A stretch of 64,000 nt of DNA from JAHCHG01 sp965214585. GTDB taxonomy: Bacteria; Acidobacteriota; Blastocatellia; Pyrinomonadales; Pyrinomonadaceae. The DNA lies in contig OZ243957.1 of the NCBI GenBank assembly GCA_965214585.1, positions 3,286,001 to 3,350,000 on the forward strand, written 5' to 3'. Of the stretch, positions 55,810 to 63,795 are shown piece by piece. Position numbers and translations under genes: made by a program. The notes under the pieces were generated by a model. The model did not search any database. It was not told where the DNA came from and worked only from the letters and a program-made list of their open reading frames with translations. The number at the start of each line of letters is the position of its first letter. Within the stretch, counting starts at the first letter, position 1.

Positions 55810-56532
55810 ATGAACAGACAACACGCATTTTCGGAAAAGGTCGCGCTTATTACAGACGGAACAAATCCAATCGGACGCGCAGTTGCAATGCAGCTTGCGC
55901 TGCTCGGAAGTTATGTGATCGTCTGCGTTCCGCAAACTTCCCAAGCGGAAAAACGCGCTTTGGAAGAATTAAAATCTTTGGGAACTTTGGCAAATTCGGT
56001 TGAAGCGGAAATTTCAACTGTTGCGGGCGCGAAAAAATTGATCGCGGAAGTTGAAACCATTTACGGGCGGCTCGATCTGCTTGTAAATTGTCTGAAATTC
56101 AAACCTGATTCGGAGTTTACGGAAACAACGGAAGAAATTTTCTCGCAGACATTTGACATAAATTTGAAATCCGCATTTTTCGTTACGCAGGAAGCGTTGC
56201 GTTTGATGAAACCGCGCCCAAAGCCGAAAATTGTCAATGTTTTTTCGGCTTGCGATACGAAAGAAACTGAAAATAATGTTGCTTTTGTATCTGCGAATCG
56301 TGCGTTGGAAGGTTTTACAAAATCGCTTTCAAAAACTTTGCCGAAAAACTTCCGCGTCAATGCGGTTGCGATCAGCGAAAAGGAAAACGAAACGGCGAAA
56401 CACGAAAATCTCGATGCCGAACTGTTCCGGGCAAAAATCGGAATTGACGAAGACGACGCGGCGCGGACGATCATTTATTTGCTGTCGTCGGAAGCGGTTG
56501 GTTTGCAGGGGCAAATACTAAAAGTCGAGTAA
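55810..56532 (+). CDS. Degenerate short-chain dehydrogenase/reductase
   Basis: 240 residues with the length and helix pattern of FabG-type SDRs. The key motifs are altered: the nucleotide loop reads 'TDGTNPIGRAVA' instead of TGxxxGIG; the NNAG turn reads 'VNCLKF'; and the Y-x-x-x-K catalytic pair reads V-S-A-N-R within 'FVSANRALEGFTKSLSKTL'. 'YVI' and 'LINLKSAFFVTQEALRLM'-like structural positions are kept ('DINLKSAFFVTQEALRLM'). It is therefore unlikely to be a normal oxidoreductase and may be a regulatory or structural pseudoenzyme. The frame is intact, so it is not a pseudogene. Confidence 0.82.
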   Translation: MNRQHAFSEKVALITDGTNPIGRAVAMQLALLGSYVIVCVPQTSQAEKRALEELKSLGTLANSVEAEISTVAGAKKLIAEVETIYGRLDLLVNCLKFKPDSEFTETTEEIFSQTFDINLKSAFFVTQEALRLMKPRPKPKIVNVFSACDTKETENNVAFVSANRALEGFTKSLSKTLPKNFRVNAVAISEKENETAKHENLDAELFRAKIGIDEDDAARTIIYLLSSEAVGLQGQILKVE

Positions 56533-56600
56533 TTGAATTTATTTGGTTGAAGTTTTCTTAAACCTATAAATTAGATTAAATTCGTGTTAAAATAAAACGG

Positions 56601-57746
56601 ATGAAACACGATATACTCATAATCAGAATCGGTTTTATACTTTCGCTGGCAATCGTCGGCTGGATGCTTAATCCTTTGGCGAGCGTTGACAGCTTAGAAC
56701 CGCTTAACCTCAATATCGAAACAAAACGGTTCGTTTCGGCGATTATCGGAACTTTTATCGCGGTTTTTATAATTCTCTTTGAAATGCGCGTTCGGCGGGC
56801 GACGCTGAAAACGCTGATCGGTGCGGCAATCGGTTCGATTTTGGGAATCGTCGGAGCGTATCTGATCGGAATGCTTATCAGTTCGCTCGAAATTACCGCC
56901 GTTCCCGCCGAAGTCAAGGCGTTTTTGACCATCACGCTCATTTTTTTTATGGCGTATATCGGCTTGATGGTTGGCGCGGCAAAAGGCGAATTTATTGATC
57001 TTTCGGCTCTTGGCGGAATTTTTAGCGATAAGAATTTACAGCGCGATTACAAGATTTTGGATACGAGCGTAATCATTGACGGGCGCATCGCCGACGTTGC
57101 CGAAACGGGATTTTTAGGCGGCACTCTGATAATTCCGCAGTTTATTTTGACCGAATTACAGCAAGTCGCCGATTCATCCGATTCTTCCAAACGCCAGCGC
57201 GGGCGGCGCGGACTCGATATGCTGCAAAGACTTCGCAACAACAGCAGTCTCGACATCCAAATTATCGAAACCGATTTTCCGAACGTTAAAGAAGTTGACT
57301 TGAAACTTATCGAACTCGGCAAAAAACTCGAAGCCGTGATTATCACGAACGATTTTAATTTGAATAAAGTTTCGCAGCTTCGCGGCGTAAATGTTTTGAA
57401 CGTCAACGAACTTGCCAACGCGCTCAAGCCGGTTGTTTTGCCGGGCGAAGCGATGCGCGTTTTCATATTAAAAGAAGGAAAAGAATACAATCAAGGCGTT
57501 GCATACTTGGACGACGGAACGATGGTTGTCGTTGATAATTCCAGACATTTGATCGGCAAAACCGCCGATGTCGCCGTTACCAGCGTTTTGCAGACGACTG
57601 CCGGAAAAATGATTTTCGGGCGGTTGTGGGAAGAAGCCTACGAAAGCGAAGACGCGCAGACGAACATACACGATTCGCGCTCGGCAAGTTTCCAAAAAGC
57701 CACGCGCGAACTTAGGCGCAACACGATTATTGAAGAAGTGGAGTAG
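56601..57746 (+). CDS. PIN/TRAM-domain membrane protein (YacL type)
   Basis: 381 residues: four membrane segments (about 5-25, 42-62, 72-95, 105-125), then a PIN nuclease domain ('DYKILDTSVIIDGRIADVAETGFLGGTLIIPQFILTELQQVADSSDSSKRQRGRRGLDML', 'TNDFNLNKVSQLRGVNVLNVNELANAL') with the acidic residues of the family. A C-terminal TRAM RNA-binding domain follows ('VFILKEGKEYNQGVAYLDDGTMVVVDNSRHLIGKTADVAVTSVLQTTAGKMIFG'). Members in Gram-positives often lie near radA and ispD, as here. Probable membrane-bound ribonuclease; substrate unknown. Confidence 0.93.
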   Translation: MKHDILIIRIGFILSLAIVGWMLNPLASVDSLEPLNLNIETKRFVSAIIGTFIAVFIILFEMRVRRATLKTLIGAAIGSILGIVGAYLIGMLISSLEITAVPAEVKAFLTITLIFFMAYIGLMVGAAKGEFIDLSALGGIFSDKNLQRDYKILDTSVIIDGRIADVAETGFLGGTLIIPQFILTELQQVADSSDSSKRQRGRRGLDMLQRLRNNSSLDIQIIETDFPNVKEVDLKLIELGKKLEAVIITNDFNLNKVSQLRGVNVLNVNELANALKPVVLPGEAMRVFILKEGKEYNQGVAYLDDGTMVVVDNSRHLIGKTADVAVTSVLQTTAGKMIFGRLWEEAYESEDAQTNIHDSRSASFQKATRELRRNTIIEEVE

Positions 57747-57830
57747 GAAGTGAGAAATGAGAAGTGAGAAGTGAGAATTATTTTTCTTGGGGCTTTCACT
57801 TCTTATTTCTCATTTCTCACTTCTCACTTT
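57747..57830. repeat. Inverted heptad-repeat element L (PIN/TRAM / ispD)
   Basis: Left arm at 57747-57774: GAAGTGA, GAAATGA, GAAGTGA, GAAGTGA, starting right after the stop codon. Right arm at 57796-57830: TCACTTC, TTATTTC, TCATTTC, TCACTTC, TCACTTT. It ends 7 bp before the ispD ATG. Same word as element B. Confidence 0.9.
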
Positions 57831-57837
57831 TTTTCTT

Positions 57838-58524
57838 ATGAACACAGCCATTATTGTCGCCGCCGGAAGCGGGACGAGATTTGACAGCGAAATTCCCAAA
57901 CAATTTATCGAAATTCTCGGTAAACCTCTTGTAGTTCATACGTTAGAGCGTTTTGAAAATTGTCCGCAAATTGATGAGATAATTCTTGTTTTGCCTGAAA
58001 AAAAAGTTGATGAGTTTTCAAAAATTATCGAAAAATATAACTTGGGAAAACTTAAAAAAATTGTTGCGGGCGGAAACTCCAGAGCCGAATCTGTCTTAAA
58101 CGGATTGAAAGCGGTTGATTCGGAAAACTGCGAATTGGTTGCGGTTCACGACGGCGCACGTCCGCTTGTTTCGATTGAAGAAATTTCCAAAACGATTAAA
58201 ACAGCGCGAAAAACGGGCGCGGCGTGTCTGGTCGGGAAAGTTACGGACACGATAAAAAAAGTTTCCGGCGGAAAAATTGTTGAAACGATTGACCGCGACG
58301 ATTTAAGACGCGCTTTGACACCGCAAATTTTTAAGTATGAAATACTTGTAAAAGCATTTGAGCAGAATGAAATCGGCGAAATTGCGACGGACGAATGTTT
58401 TTTAGTTGAAAAACTCGGATACGAAATTGCAATTGTTGAAGGAAATTCAAAAAATATTAAAATTACGACGCGCGAAGATTTTGAAGTTGCGGAAAGTATT
58501 TTGAAAAAGGAAACAAAATATTAA
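57838..58524 (+). CDS. ispD: 2-C-methyl-D-erythritol 4-phosphate cytidylyltransferase IspD
   Basis: 228 residues from ATG 57838; the frame opens upstream, but those codons are repeat sequence. 'TAIIVAAGSGTRFDSEIPKQFIEILGKPLVVHTLERFE' (nucleotide loop), 'VAGGNSRAESVLNGLKAV', 'VAVHDGARPLVS', 'VTDTIKKV' and 'LRRALTPQIFKYEIL' followed by 'ATDECFLVE' match IspD. It makes CDP-methylerythritol in the MEP isoprenoid pathway. ispF, which acts two steps later, follows after 147 bp. Confidence 0.95.
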   Translation: MNTAIIVAAGSGTRFDSEIPKQFIEILGKPLVVHTLERFENCPQIDEIILVLPEKKVDEFSKIIEKYNLGKLKKIVAGGNSRAESVLNGLKAVDSENCELVAVHDGARPLVSIEEISKTIKTARKTGAACLVGKVTDTIKKVSGGKIVETIDRDDLRRALTPQIFKYEILVKAFEQNEIGEIATDECFLVEKLGYEIAIVEGNSKNIKITTREDFEVAESILKKETKY

Positions 58525-58660
58525 GGCTTTGGACTTTGGTTTTGCGTCTTTGGTTTTCGGTTTTTGCAAATCTTTTTGGTTCTTACAATTTGTCAGACGG
58601 TTTTTTTCAGAAATACAAATTAAAGAAAATACGAAGACCAAAGACCCAAAGCCAAAGACC
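58525..58660. repeat. Inverted heptad-repeat element M (ispD / ispF)
   Basis: Left arm at 58525-58565: GGACTTT, GGTTTTG, CGTCTTT, GGTTTTC-type units right after the ispD stop. Right arm at 58633-58660: GAAGACC, AAAGACC, CAAAGCC, AAAGACC. It ends 11 bp before the ispF ATG. Same words as elements C and E, loop of about 67 bp without a gene. Confidence 0.88.
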
Positions 58661-58671
58661 TTCATAAATAA

Positions 58672-59151
58672 ATGTTTAGAATCGGTTTCGGAAACGACAT
58701 TCACCGGCTCGAAGAAAATTATCCGTTAATTTTAGGCGGCGTTGAAATCCCTTCGGAAAAAGGCGCGGTTGGACATTCGGACGCGGACGCGCTCGCTCAC
58801 GCGATCACGGACGCGATTTTGGGCGCACTCGCCATCGGCGACATCGGATCGCATTTTTCGGATAAAGATGACAGATGGAAAAATGCCGACAGCTTTGTGT
58901 TTCTAAGCGAAGCCGTGCGGATGATGAACGAAAAAGGTTTTGAAATTGAAAATATTGATTCGACAATTAGTTTGGAATCGCCGAAACTTCGCGGATTTAT
59001 TGATAAAATGCGCGGGAATTTGAGCAAAGTTTTGAATGTGGAAATTTCGCAAATCAGCGTCAAAGCAAAAACAGGCGAAGGCGTTGATTCCGTCGGTGAA
59101 AACCGTGCGGTCAAAGCCGTCGCCGTCGTTATGTTAAAGCAAACGGATTAA
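58672..59151 (+). CDS. ispF: 2-C-methyl-D-erythritol 2,4-cyclodiphosphate synthase IspF
   Basis: 159 residues. 'FRIGFGNDIHRLEENYPLILGGVEIP' (metal-binding D-x-H), 'GAVGHSDADALAHAITDAILGALAIGDIGSHFSD' (second metal His and active site) and 'VKAKTGEGVDSVGENRAVKAVAVV' match IspF along its whole length. It closes CDP-ME2P into the cyclodiphosphate and releases CMP. Pairs with ispD upstream. Confidence 0.96.
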   Translation: MFRIGFGNDIHRLEENYPLILGGVEIPSEKGAVGHSDADALAHAITDAILGALAIGDIGSHFSDKDDRWKNADSFVFLSEAVRMMNEKGFEIENIDSTISLESPKLRGFIDKMRGNLSKVLNVEISQISVKAKTGEGVDSVGENRAVKAVAVVMLKQTD

Positions 59152-59159
59152 CGGGAAAT

Positions 59160-59714
59160 TTAGTTTGAGTTCGGCAGAGCATTAGCCGGAATCACCGCGC
59201 CGTGGCTTTTCGCCACTCTCAAAACTTTATACCAAGTTCTGGAAATTTCCCTGTCCTGCGAAAGATAAACCCTTCTCATATCGTCCGAATCCAGACTTCG
59301 CATCAAACAACTTGTTTGAGAAGTTTCAAGAAAATCGGCGTGATCGCGCCACGCTTTCATATGGTCGCGCCAAGCATTTTGAAAATCGGCGGGCAAATCC
59401 GCATCATTGATGCTTTCCGATTTGCTGACGTAATCTTCAACCGTATCAACAAAACTTGCCGGAATATGAAAAGTGTCGTCCAAATAAAAATTACTGTTTG
59501 CGCGGATATTCAAATCTCTGAAATCACCGTTTGCAATGTCGCGTTTCAGCAGATCGGTAATTTTGCGCTGTGTCGCTCGATTATGCGTATGCGAACTGTT
59601 TGTGAAATTATATGTAAAACACGAAGTTTTCTTCACGGGAACGCCGATCAGCAAAACCGAAAAGATAAATGTTGCGAAAAAAGCGATAATGGCTAAAATA
59701 TGTTTCAACTTCAT
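59160..59714 (-). CDS. Exported or membrane-anchored protein of unknown function
   Basis: 184 residues with an N-terminal hydrophobic segment (about 5-27, 'ILAIIAFFATFIFSVLLIGVPV') that may be an uncleaved anchor or signal. The rest is polar: 'ATQRKITDLLKRDIANGDFRDLNIRANSNFYLDDTFHIPASFVDTVEDYVSKSESI', then 'FQNAWRDHMKAWRDHADFLE', and a Cys near residue 135. No family recognised. Convergent with ispF (8 bp apart). Confidence 0.6.
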   Translation of the reverse strand: MKLKHILAIIAFFATFIFSVLLIGVPVKKTSCFTYNFTNSSHTHNRATQRKITDLLKRDIANGDFRDLNIRANSNFYLDDTFHIPASFVDTVEDYVSKSESINDADLPADFQNAWRDHMKAWRDHADFLETSQTSCLMRSLDSDDMRRVYLSQDREISRTWYKVLRVAKSHGAVIPANALPNSN

Positions 59715-59804
59715 AACATTTTATATTATGCCTGAAAGTTAAAAAAAAATAAAACATTTATGATGAAATTTTTGAAAAAAAATTATGAGCGGGGAAAATA
59801 AACG

Positions 59805-61118
59805 ATGAAACCGCAGGAAATTATTGCAAAAAAAAGGGATGGCGAAAGTTTGAGCGGCGCGGAAATTTCCGAATTTATTAAAGGCGCAGCCGATGGAAGT
59901 TGGGCGGATTACCAGATTTCCGCGCTTGTGATGGCGATGTTTATCAACGAATTAAATGTTGAAGAACAATTTGCAATTACAAAAGCGATGCTCGAATCGG
60001 GCGAGGTTTTGGATTTTTCGGAATTTGACGCGCCCGTTGCCGATAAGCATTCGACGGGCGGAGTCGGCGATAAAACTTCGCTGCTAATCGCGCCGACGGC
60101 GGCGGCGTGCGGCGTAATCGTGCCGATGATTTCCGGGCGCGGACTCGGACACACGGGCGGAACATTGGACAAACTCGAATCAATTGCAGGTTACAACGTA
60201 AATTTATCAACCGAAGAATTAAAAAAAATTATAAAAAAATGCGGTTTTGCATTGACGGGACAAACGGCGGAAATTGCGCCCGCCGACAAAAAACTCTACG
60301 CTTTGCGCGACGCGACGGCGACAATTGAAACAGTTCCTCTGATTGTCGCTTCGATAATGTCGAAAAAATTGGCGGAAGGCTTAGACGCGCTCGTTCTGGA
60401 CGTGAAAACGGGAAGCGGCGCGTTTATGCAGAAATTTGACGATTCAAAACGGCTTGCCGAAGCGTTGGTCGAAACTGGAAATCGGTGCGGCGTGAAAACC
60501 GTTGCCGCCATTTCCGATATGAATCAGCCGCTTGGAAAATTTATCGGAAATTCGCTCGAAGTTTACGAATGTATTAAAATTTTGCGCGGTGAAATTGAAA
60601 AAGAAATGCTGCCGACACTCGAACTTTCGATTGAACTCGCGGCGCAAATGCTTGTTTTATGCAAAATCGAAAGTTCGATTGAAAATGCAAAATTAAAAAT
60701 TCAAAAAGTATTGGATTCGGGCGACGCGCTTGAGAAATTCAGGCGAAACATCGAACTGCAAAACGGCGACATCAAAGTTTGCGATAAACCCGAAAGTTTG
60801 ATTGATAAAGATTTGTTAAAAATTGAAATTAAACCGAAAAATGTAGGTTTTATCGGCGAAATTGACGCGGCGAAAATCGGCAAAGCAATTTCGGAAATCG
60901 GCGGCGGCAGAACAAAAGCCGAAGATTCGATAGATCATCAAGTCGGCTACGCTTGTGAAAAGAAAATCGGCGACGAAATAAAATCGGGCGAAAATTTGGG
61001 CGTTTTATATTGCCGAAATGAAAAACAAGCTGATTTGATTAGCGAAAAATTGCGAAATGCGTATAAAATAAATGACAACAAACCGCAAAAATCAGATTTA
61101 ATAAAAGAAATAGTTTGA
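59805..61118 (+). CDS. Pyrimidine-nucleoside (thymidine) phosphorylase
   Basis: 437 residues. 'QEIIAKKRDGESLSGAEISEFIKGAADGSWADYQISALVMAMF', 'VADKHSTGGVGDKTSLLIAPTAAACGVIVPMISGRGLGHTGGTLDKLESI' (family signature about 83-130), and 'LKTGSGAFM'-type sequence ('LDVKTGSGAFMQKFDDSKRLAEALVETG') match DeoA/Pdp. It splits thymidine, and probably uridine, to base and pentose-1-phosphate. The C-terminal 'GYACEKKIGDEIKSGENLGVLYCRN' is the usual small domain. The following nucleoside-binding lipoprotein gene starts 8 bp after it. Confidence 0.93.
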   Translation: MKPQEIIAKKRDGESLSGAEISEFIKGAADGSWADYQISALVMAMFINELNVEEQFAITKAMLESGEVLDFSEFDAPVADKHSTGGVGDKTSLLIAPTAAACGVIVPMISGRGLGHTGGTLDKLESIAGYNVNLSTEELKKIIKKCGFALTGQTAEIAPADKKLYALRDATATIETVPLIVASIMSKKLAEGLDALVLDVKTGSGAFMQKFDDSKRLAEALVETGNRCGVKTVAAISDMNQPLGKFIGNSLEVYECIKILRGEIEKEMLPTLELSIELAAQMLVLCKIESSIENAKLKIQKVLDSGDALEKFRRNIELQNGDIKVCDKPESLIDKDLLKIEIKPKNVGFIGEIDAAKIGKAISEIGGGRTKAEDSIDHQVGYACEKKIGDEIKSGENLGVLYCRNEKQADLISEKLRNAYKINDNKPQKSDLIKEIV

Positions 61119-61126
61119 AAATAATT

Positions 61127-62182
61127 ATGAAACCAAATTCGTTATTTATTATTTTAATTGTTCTAAGTTTTGTATTATTTATTGCTTCGTGCGGCTCGAA
61201 TGTTGAAGCGACGCGGGCGAATTGTTCAACAAAAGTCGGCATTGTGTTTGACATCGGCGGCAAAAATGACCGTTCATTTAATGCGGCGGCGTGGGACGGC
61301 GTGCAGCGTGCGGAAAAAGATTTGGGAATTTGCCTTTACGATGTCGAGCCGGGAAACCCGACTTCGATTGAACCGGCGATGCGGGCGTTTGCCGAAAAGA
61401 ATTTCGATTTGATAATCGGAGTCGGCTTCGCGCAAGGTCCGATTATGGAAAAGGTCGCAAGCGATTATCCGAATATAAAATTCGCCATTGTTGACGGCGT
61501 GATTTTAGATAAAGACGGCAAGCCGTTTCCTAATGTCGCTTCCTTGGTTTTCCGCGAACACGAAGGTTCGTATTTAGTCGGAATGATCGCGGCGGCAAAA
61601 TCAAAAACGGGCGTTTTGGGTTTTGTCGGCGGAATGGACATTCCTTTAATCCACAAATTTGAAACGGGTTACGAGGAAGGCGCAAAAGCGGTCAATCCGA
61701 ACATCAAAGTTCTTGATAATTATGTTGGCGTAACCGATGCGGCGTGGAATAATCCGGGCAAAGGCAAAGAACTCGCGCTTTCGCAAATCGAAAAAGGCGC
61801 GGACGTAATTTTCACAGCCGCCGGAAATTCCGGTTTAGGCGCGTTTGACGCGGTTGAAAAATACGGCAAAAACGATCAAGGCGAAGCGAATAAATTTGTC
61901 ATCGGAGTTGATTCAAATCAAAACGGCGTAAAACCCGGATTCGTTTTGACTTCGATGGTCAAACGGGTTGATAACGCGGTTTACGATGTCGTCAAAGAAG
62001 TAAAAAGCGGCGATTTTCAGGGCGGTTTTCATTCGTTCGGTTTGGATAAAGACGGCGTGGCGTATTCGCTTGACGCAAATAATAAAAGTCTGATTTCGCC
62101 GGAAATTCTCCAAAAAGTAGATCAAGCGAAAAAGGATATTGTCGAAGGCAAAATAAAAGTTACGGACGCGATGGCAAATTAA
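61127..62182 (+). CDS. BMP-family (PnrA/BmpA) nucleoside-binding lipoprotein
   Basis: 351 residues from ATG 61127; an in-frame TTG at 61115 is less likely. Lipobox 'LFIASCGSN' (Cys about 22). 'KVGIVFDIGGKNDRSFNAAAWDGVQRAEKDLG', 'IGVGFAQGPIMEKVASDYPNIKFAIVDG', 'SYLVGMIAAAKSKTGVLGFVGGMDIPLIHKFETGYEEGAKAVNPN' and 'AAGNSGLGAFDAV' match the Bmp/Med substrate-binding family. It captures purine or pyrimidine nucleosides for an ABC importer. No permease or ATPase gene is in the window. Coupled with the phosphorylase upstream, it suggests nucleoside salvage. Confidence 0.93.
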   Translation: MKPNSLFIILIVLSFVLFIASCGSNVEATRANCSTKVGIVFDIGGKNDRSFNAAAWDGVQRAEKDLGICLYDVEPGNPTSIEPAMRAFAEKNFDLIIGVGFAQGPIMEKVASDYPNIKFAIVDGVILDKDGKPFPNVASLVFREHEGSYLVGMIAAAKSKTGVLGFVGGMDIPLIHKFETGYEEGAKAVNPNIKVLDNYVGVTDAAWNNPGKGKELALSQIEKGADVIFTAAGNSGLGAFDAVEKYGKNDQGEANKFVIGVDSNQNGVKPGFVLTSMVKRVDNAVYDVVKEVKSGDFQGGFHSFGLDKDGVAYSLDANNKSLISPEILQKVDQAKKDIVEGKIKVTDAMAN

Positions 62183-62189
62183 AATAATT

Positions 62190-62744
62190 ATGGATGATGA
62201 AATTGAAGAAGAATTTGAAGATTTATTGGGCAAATGGCGCAGAGATTATACGCTGAATAAAATTCCGCGAAACGAAAATGGAAACCCTTTATTTGTTGAA
62301 GATACTGAAGAAAATTATGAAAAATATCTGAATTGGCTGGCAGATTATTTATTTTCGGCAAAAATCGAAGCGGTAGATTTGATTCAAATTACGGAATCCA
62401 ATCTTGCTTCTGTTCAAACGCTCGGACACAAAATGCTTATATTGGGTTTTGATGCTTGCGTCTATGATTACGAAATTTCGTTTTGTGATTATGAAGCCGA
62501 AACGCCGGAAAGTGCAGATTTGGATTCTTTAGATTCTTACTATTTGAATTATTTTCAAAAGGCAAAGTTAGAAGACAAACAAAAAAACTTGATGAATTTA
62601 TCAAGCAATATCGGAGTAAAATATGCGGATATTGCTTGGCGCACGCCGATTGCCGTTCTTTTGAAAAAAGAAAATGATAAATCGGAAAGAATTAATCTGC
62701 TCAGGACATTTTTTGAGGAATATGATTATCAAAGCTATAAATAG
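62190..62744 (+). CDS. Acidic protein of unknown function
   Basis: 184 residues, very acidic at both ends ('MDDEIEEEFEDLLGKW', 'ESADLDSLDSYYLNYF'), no signal peptide or membrane segment. A central helical part ('EENYEKYLNWLADYLFSAKIEAVDLIQITESNLASVQTLGHKMLILGFDACVYDYEI') has no known motif. It begins 7 bp after the lipoprotein gene and overlaps the hydrolase gene by 23 bp, so it is probably in the same operon. Confidence 0.6.
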   Translation: MDDEIEEEFEDLLGKWRRDYTLNKIPRNENGNPLFVEDTEENYEKYLNWLADYLFSAKIEAVDLIQITESNLASVQTLGHKMLILGFDACVYDYEISFCDYEAETPESADLDSLDSYYLNYFQKAKLEDKQKNLMNLSSNIGVKYADIAWRTPIAVLLKKENDKSERINLLRTFFEEYDYQSYK

Positions 62745-63795
62745 CGTAAAATTGTTTACGGTCTTTCTTTTTCTACTTTTAACCGTTTCAGTTCACGCCG
62801 ACGCGGTTGACAGATATGTTCGCGCACAACTTGCTGAAAAACACATTCCGGGCGCGGCAATTGCTGTTGTGAAAAATGGTAAAGTTATTAAAAAGAAGGG
62901 TTACGGGTTAGCGAGCGTTGAATTTAATGTGCCGGTGACGACGGAAACGGTGTTTGAGATCGGTTCGGTTTCAAAACAAATAACCGCCGCCGCCGTGATG
63001 CTTTTGGTCGAAGACGGCAAAATAAATCTGGACGAGAAAATCTCGAAATATCTGCCGAACGCGCCCGAAGCGTGGGAAAATGTGACCGTTCGACATCTTT
63101 TGACGCATACTTCCGGCGTAAAAAGTTACACGAGTTTGGGCGGTTTCGAGCTTTCAAAAAGATACAAAGTCGCCGATTTTATCAGGGAATTAAACGCGCA
63201 TCCGCTTGATTTTGAGCCGGGATCAAATTACAAATACAGCAACAGCGGTTATTCGCTTTTGGGTTACATTATCGAATCGGCATCAGGCAAAAGTTATTGG
63301 GAATTTCTGCGCGAAAGAATTTTTGAGCCGCTGAAAATGAATCACACCGCAGACCGCGATCCGCAGTTTATTATCAAAAACCGCGCGACGGGTTACGAAT
63401 GGAAAGAAGGGAAACTCGTCGGGCGCGATTACGAATTGACCGATCTTTTCAGCGCGGGCGCAATTGTTTCAACCGTTTCGGATTTAGCCAAATGGGACAT
63501 CGCTCTGCGCGACGAAACTTTGTTGAAAAAGACGAGCAAAAACGAGATGTGGAAGTCTTATATTTTGACAAGCGGCAAGGAAAATTCTTACGGTTTCGGT
63601 TGGAACGTCGGCGAATTCGGCGGTCAGAAATTGTTGAGCCACGGCGGACAAACGGCGGGTTTTGCCGCGAATATCTCGCGCTATACAGATGCCGATCTGG
63701 ACGTAATCGTTTTAACGAATTTGGGAACACAAGGCGCGGGAAGCCAAATTGCACGCGGCATTGCAGAGATTTACATTCCGTTTTATATCGGCTGA
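62722..63795 (+). CDS. Class C beta-lactamase-like serine hydrolase
   Basis: 357 residues from ATG 62722 with TGAGGA upstream; the frame opens earlier inside the previous gene. Signal peptide at about 8-25. The three active-site elements are in order: S-x-x-K in 'EIGSVSKQITAAAVM' (about residue 77), Y-x-N in 'YKYSNSGYSLLGYII' (about 172), and H-x-G in 'LLSHGGQTAGFAAN' (about 310). Such proteins are penicillin-binding-protein-like esterases or peptidases; many are not true beta-lactamases, so no drug-resistance claim is made. Confidence 0.9.
   Translation: MIIKAINSVKLFTVFLFLLLTVSVHADAVDRYVRAQLAEKHIPGAAIAVVKNGKVIKKKGYGLASVEFNVPVTTETVFEIGSVSKQITAAAVMLLVEDGKINLDEKISKYLPNAPEAWENVTVRHLLTHTSGVKSYTSLGGFELSKRYKVADFIRELNAHPLDFEPGSNYKYSNSGYSLLGYIIESASGKSYWEFLRERIFEPLKMNHTADRDPQFIIKNRATGYEWKEGKLVGRDYELTDLFSAGAIVSTVSDLAKWDIALRDETLLKKTSKNEMWKSYILTSGKENSYGFGWNVGEFGGQKLLSHGGQTAGFAANISRYTDADLDVIVLTNLGTQGAGSQIARGIAEIYIPFYIG

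Noticed and set aside
58529..58729. 66-residue frame across the ispD-ispF gap
   Set aside because: It is simply translation of the heptad arms of element M and overlaps ispF.
62722..63795. Calling the serine hydrolase an antibiotic-resistance gene
   Set aside because: The S-x-x-K, Y-x-N and H-x-G motifs are shared by many esterases and peptidases; nothing in context suggests resistance.
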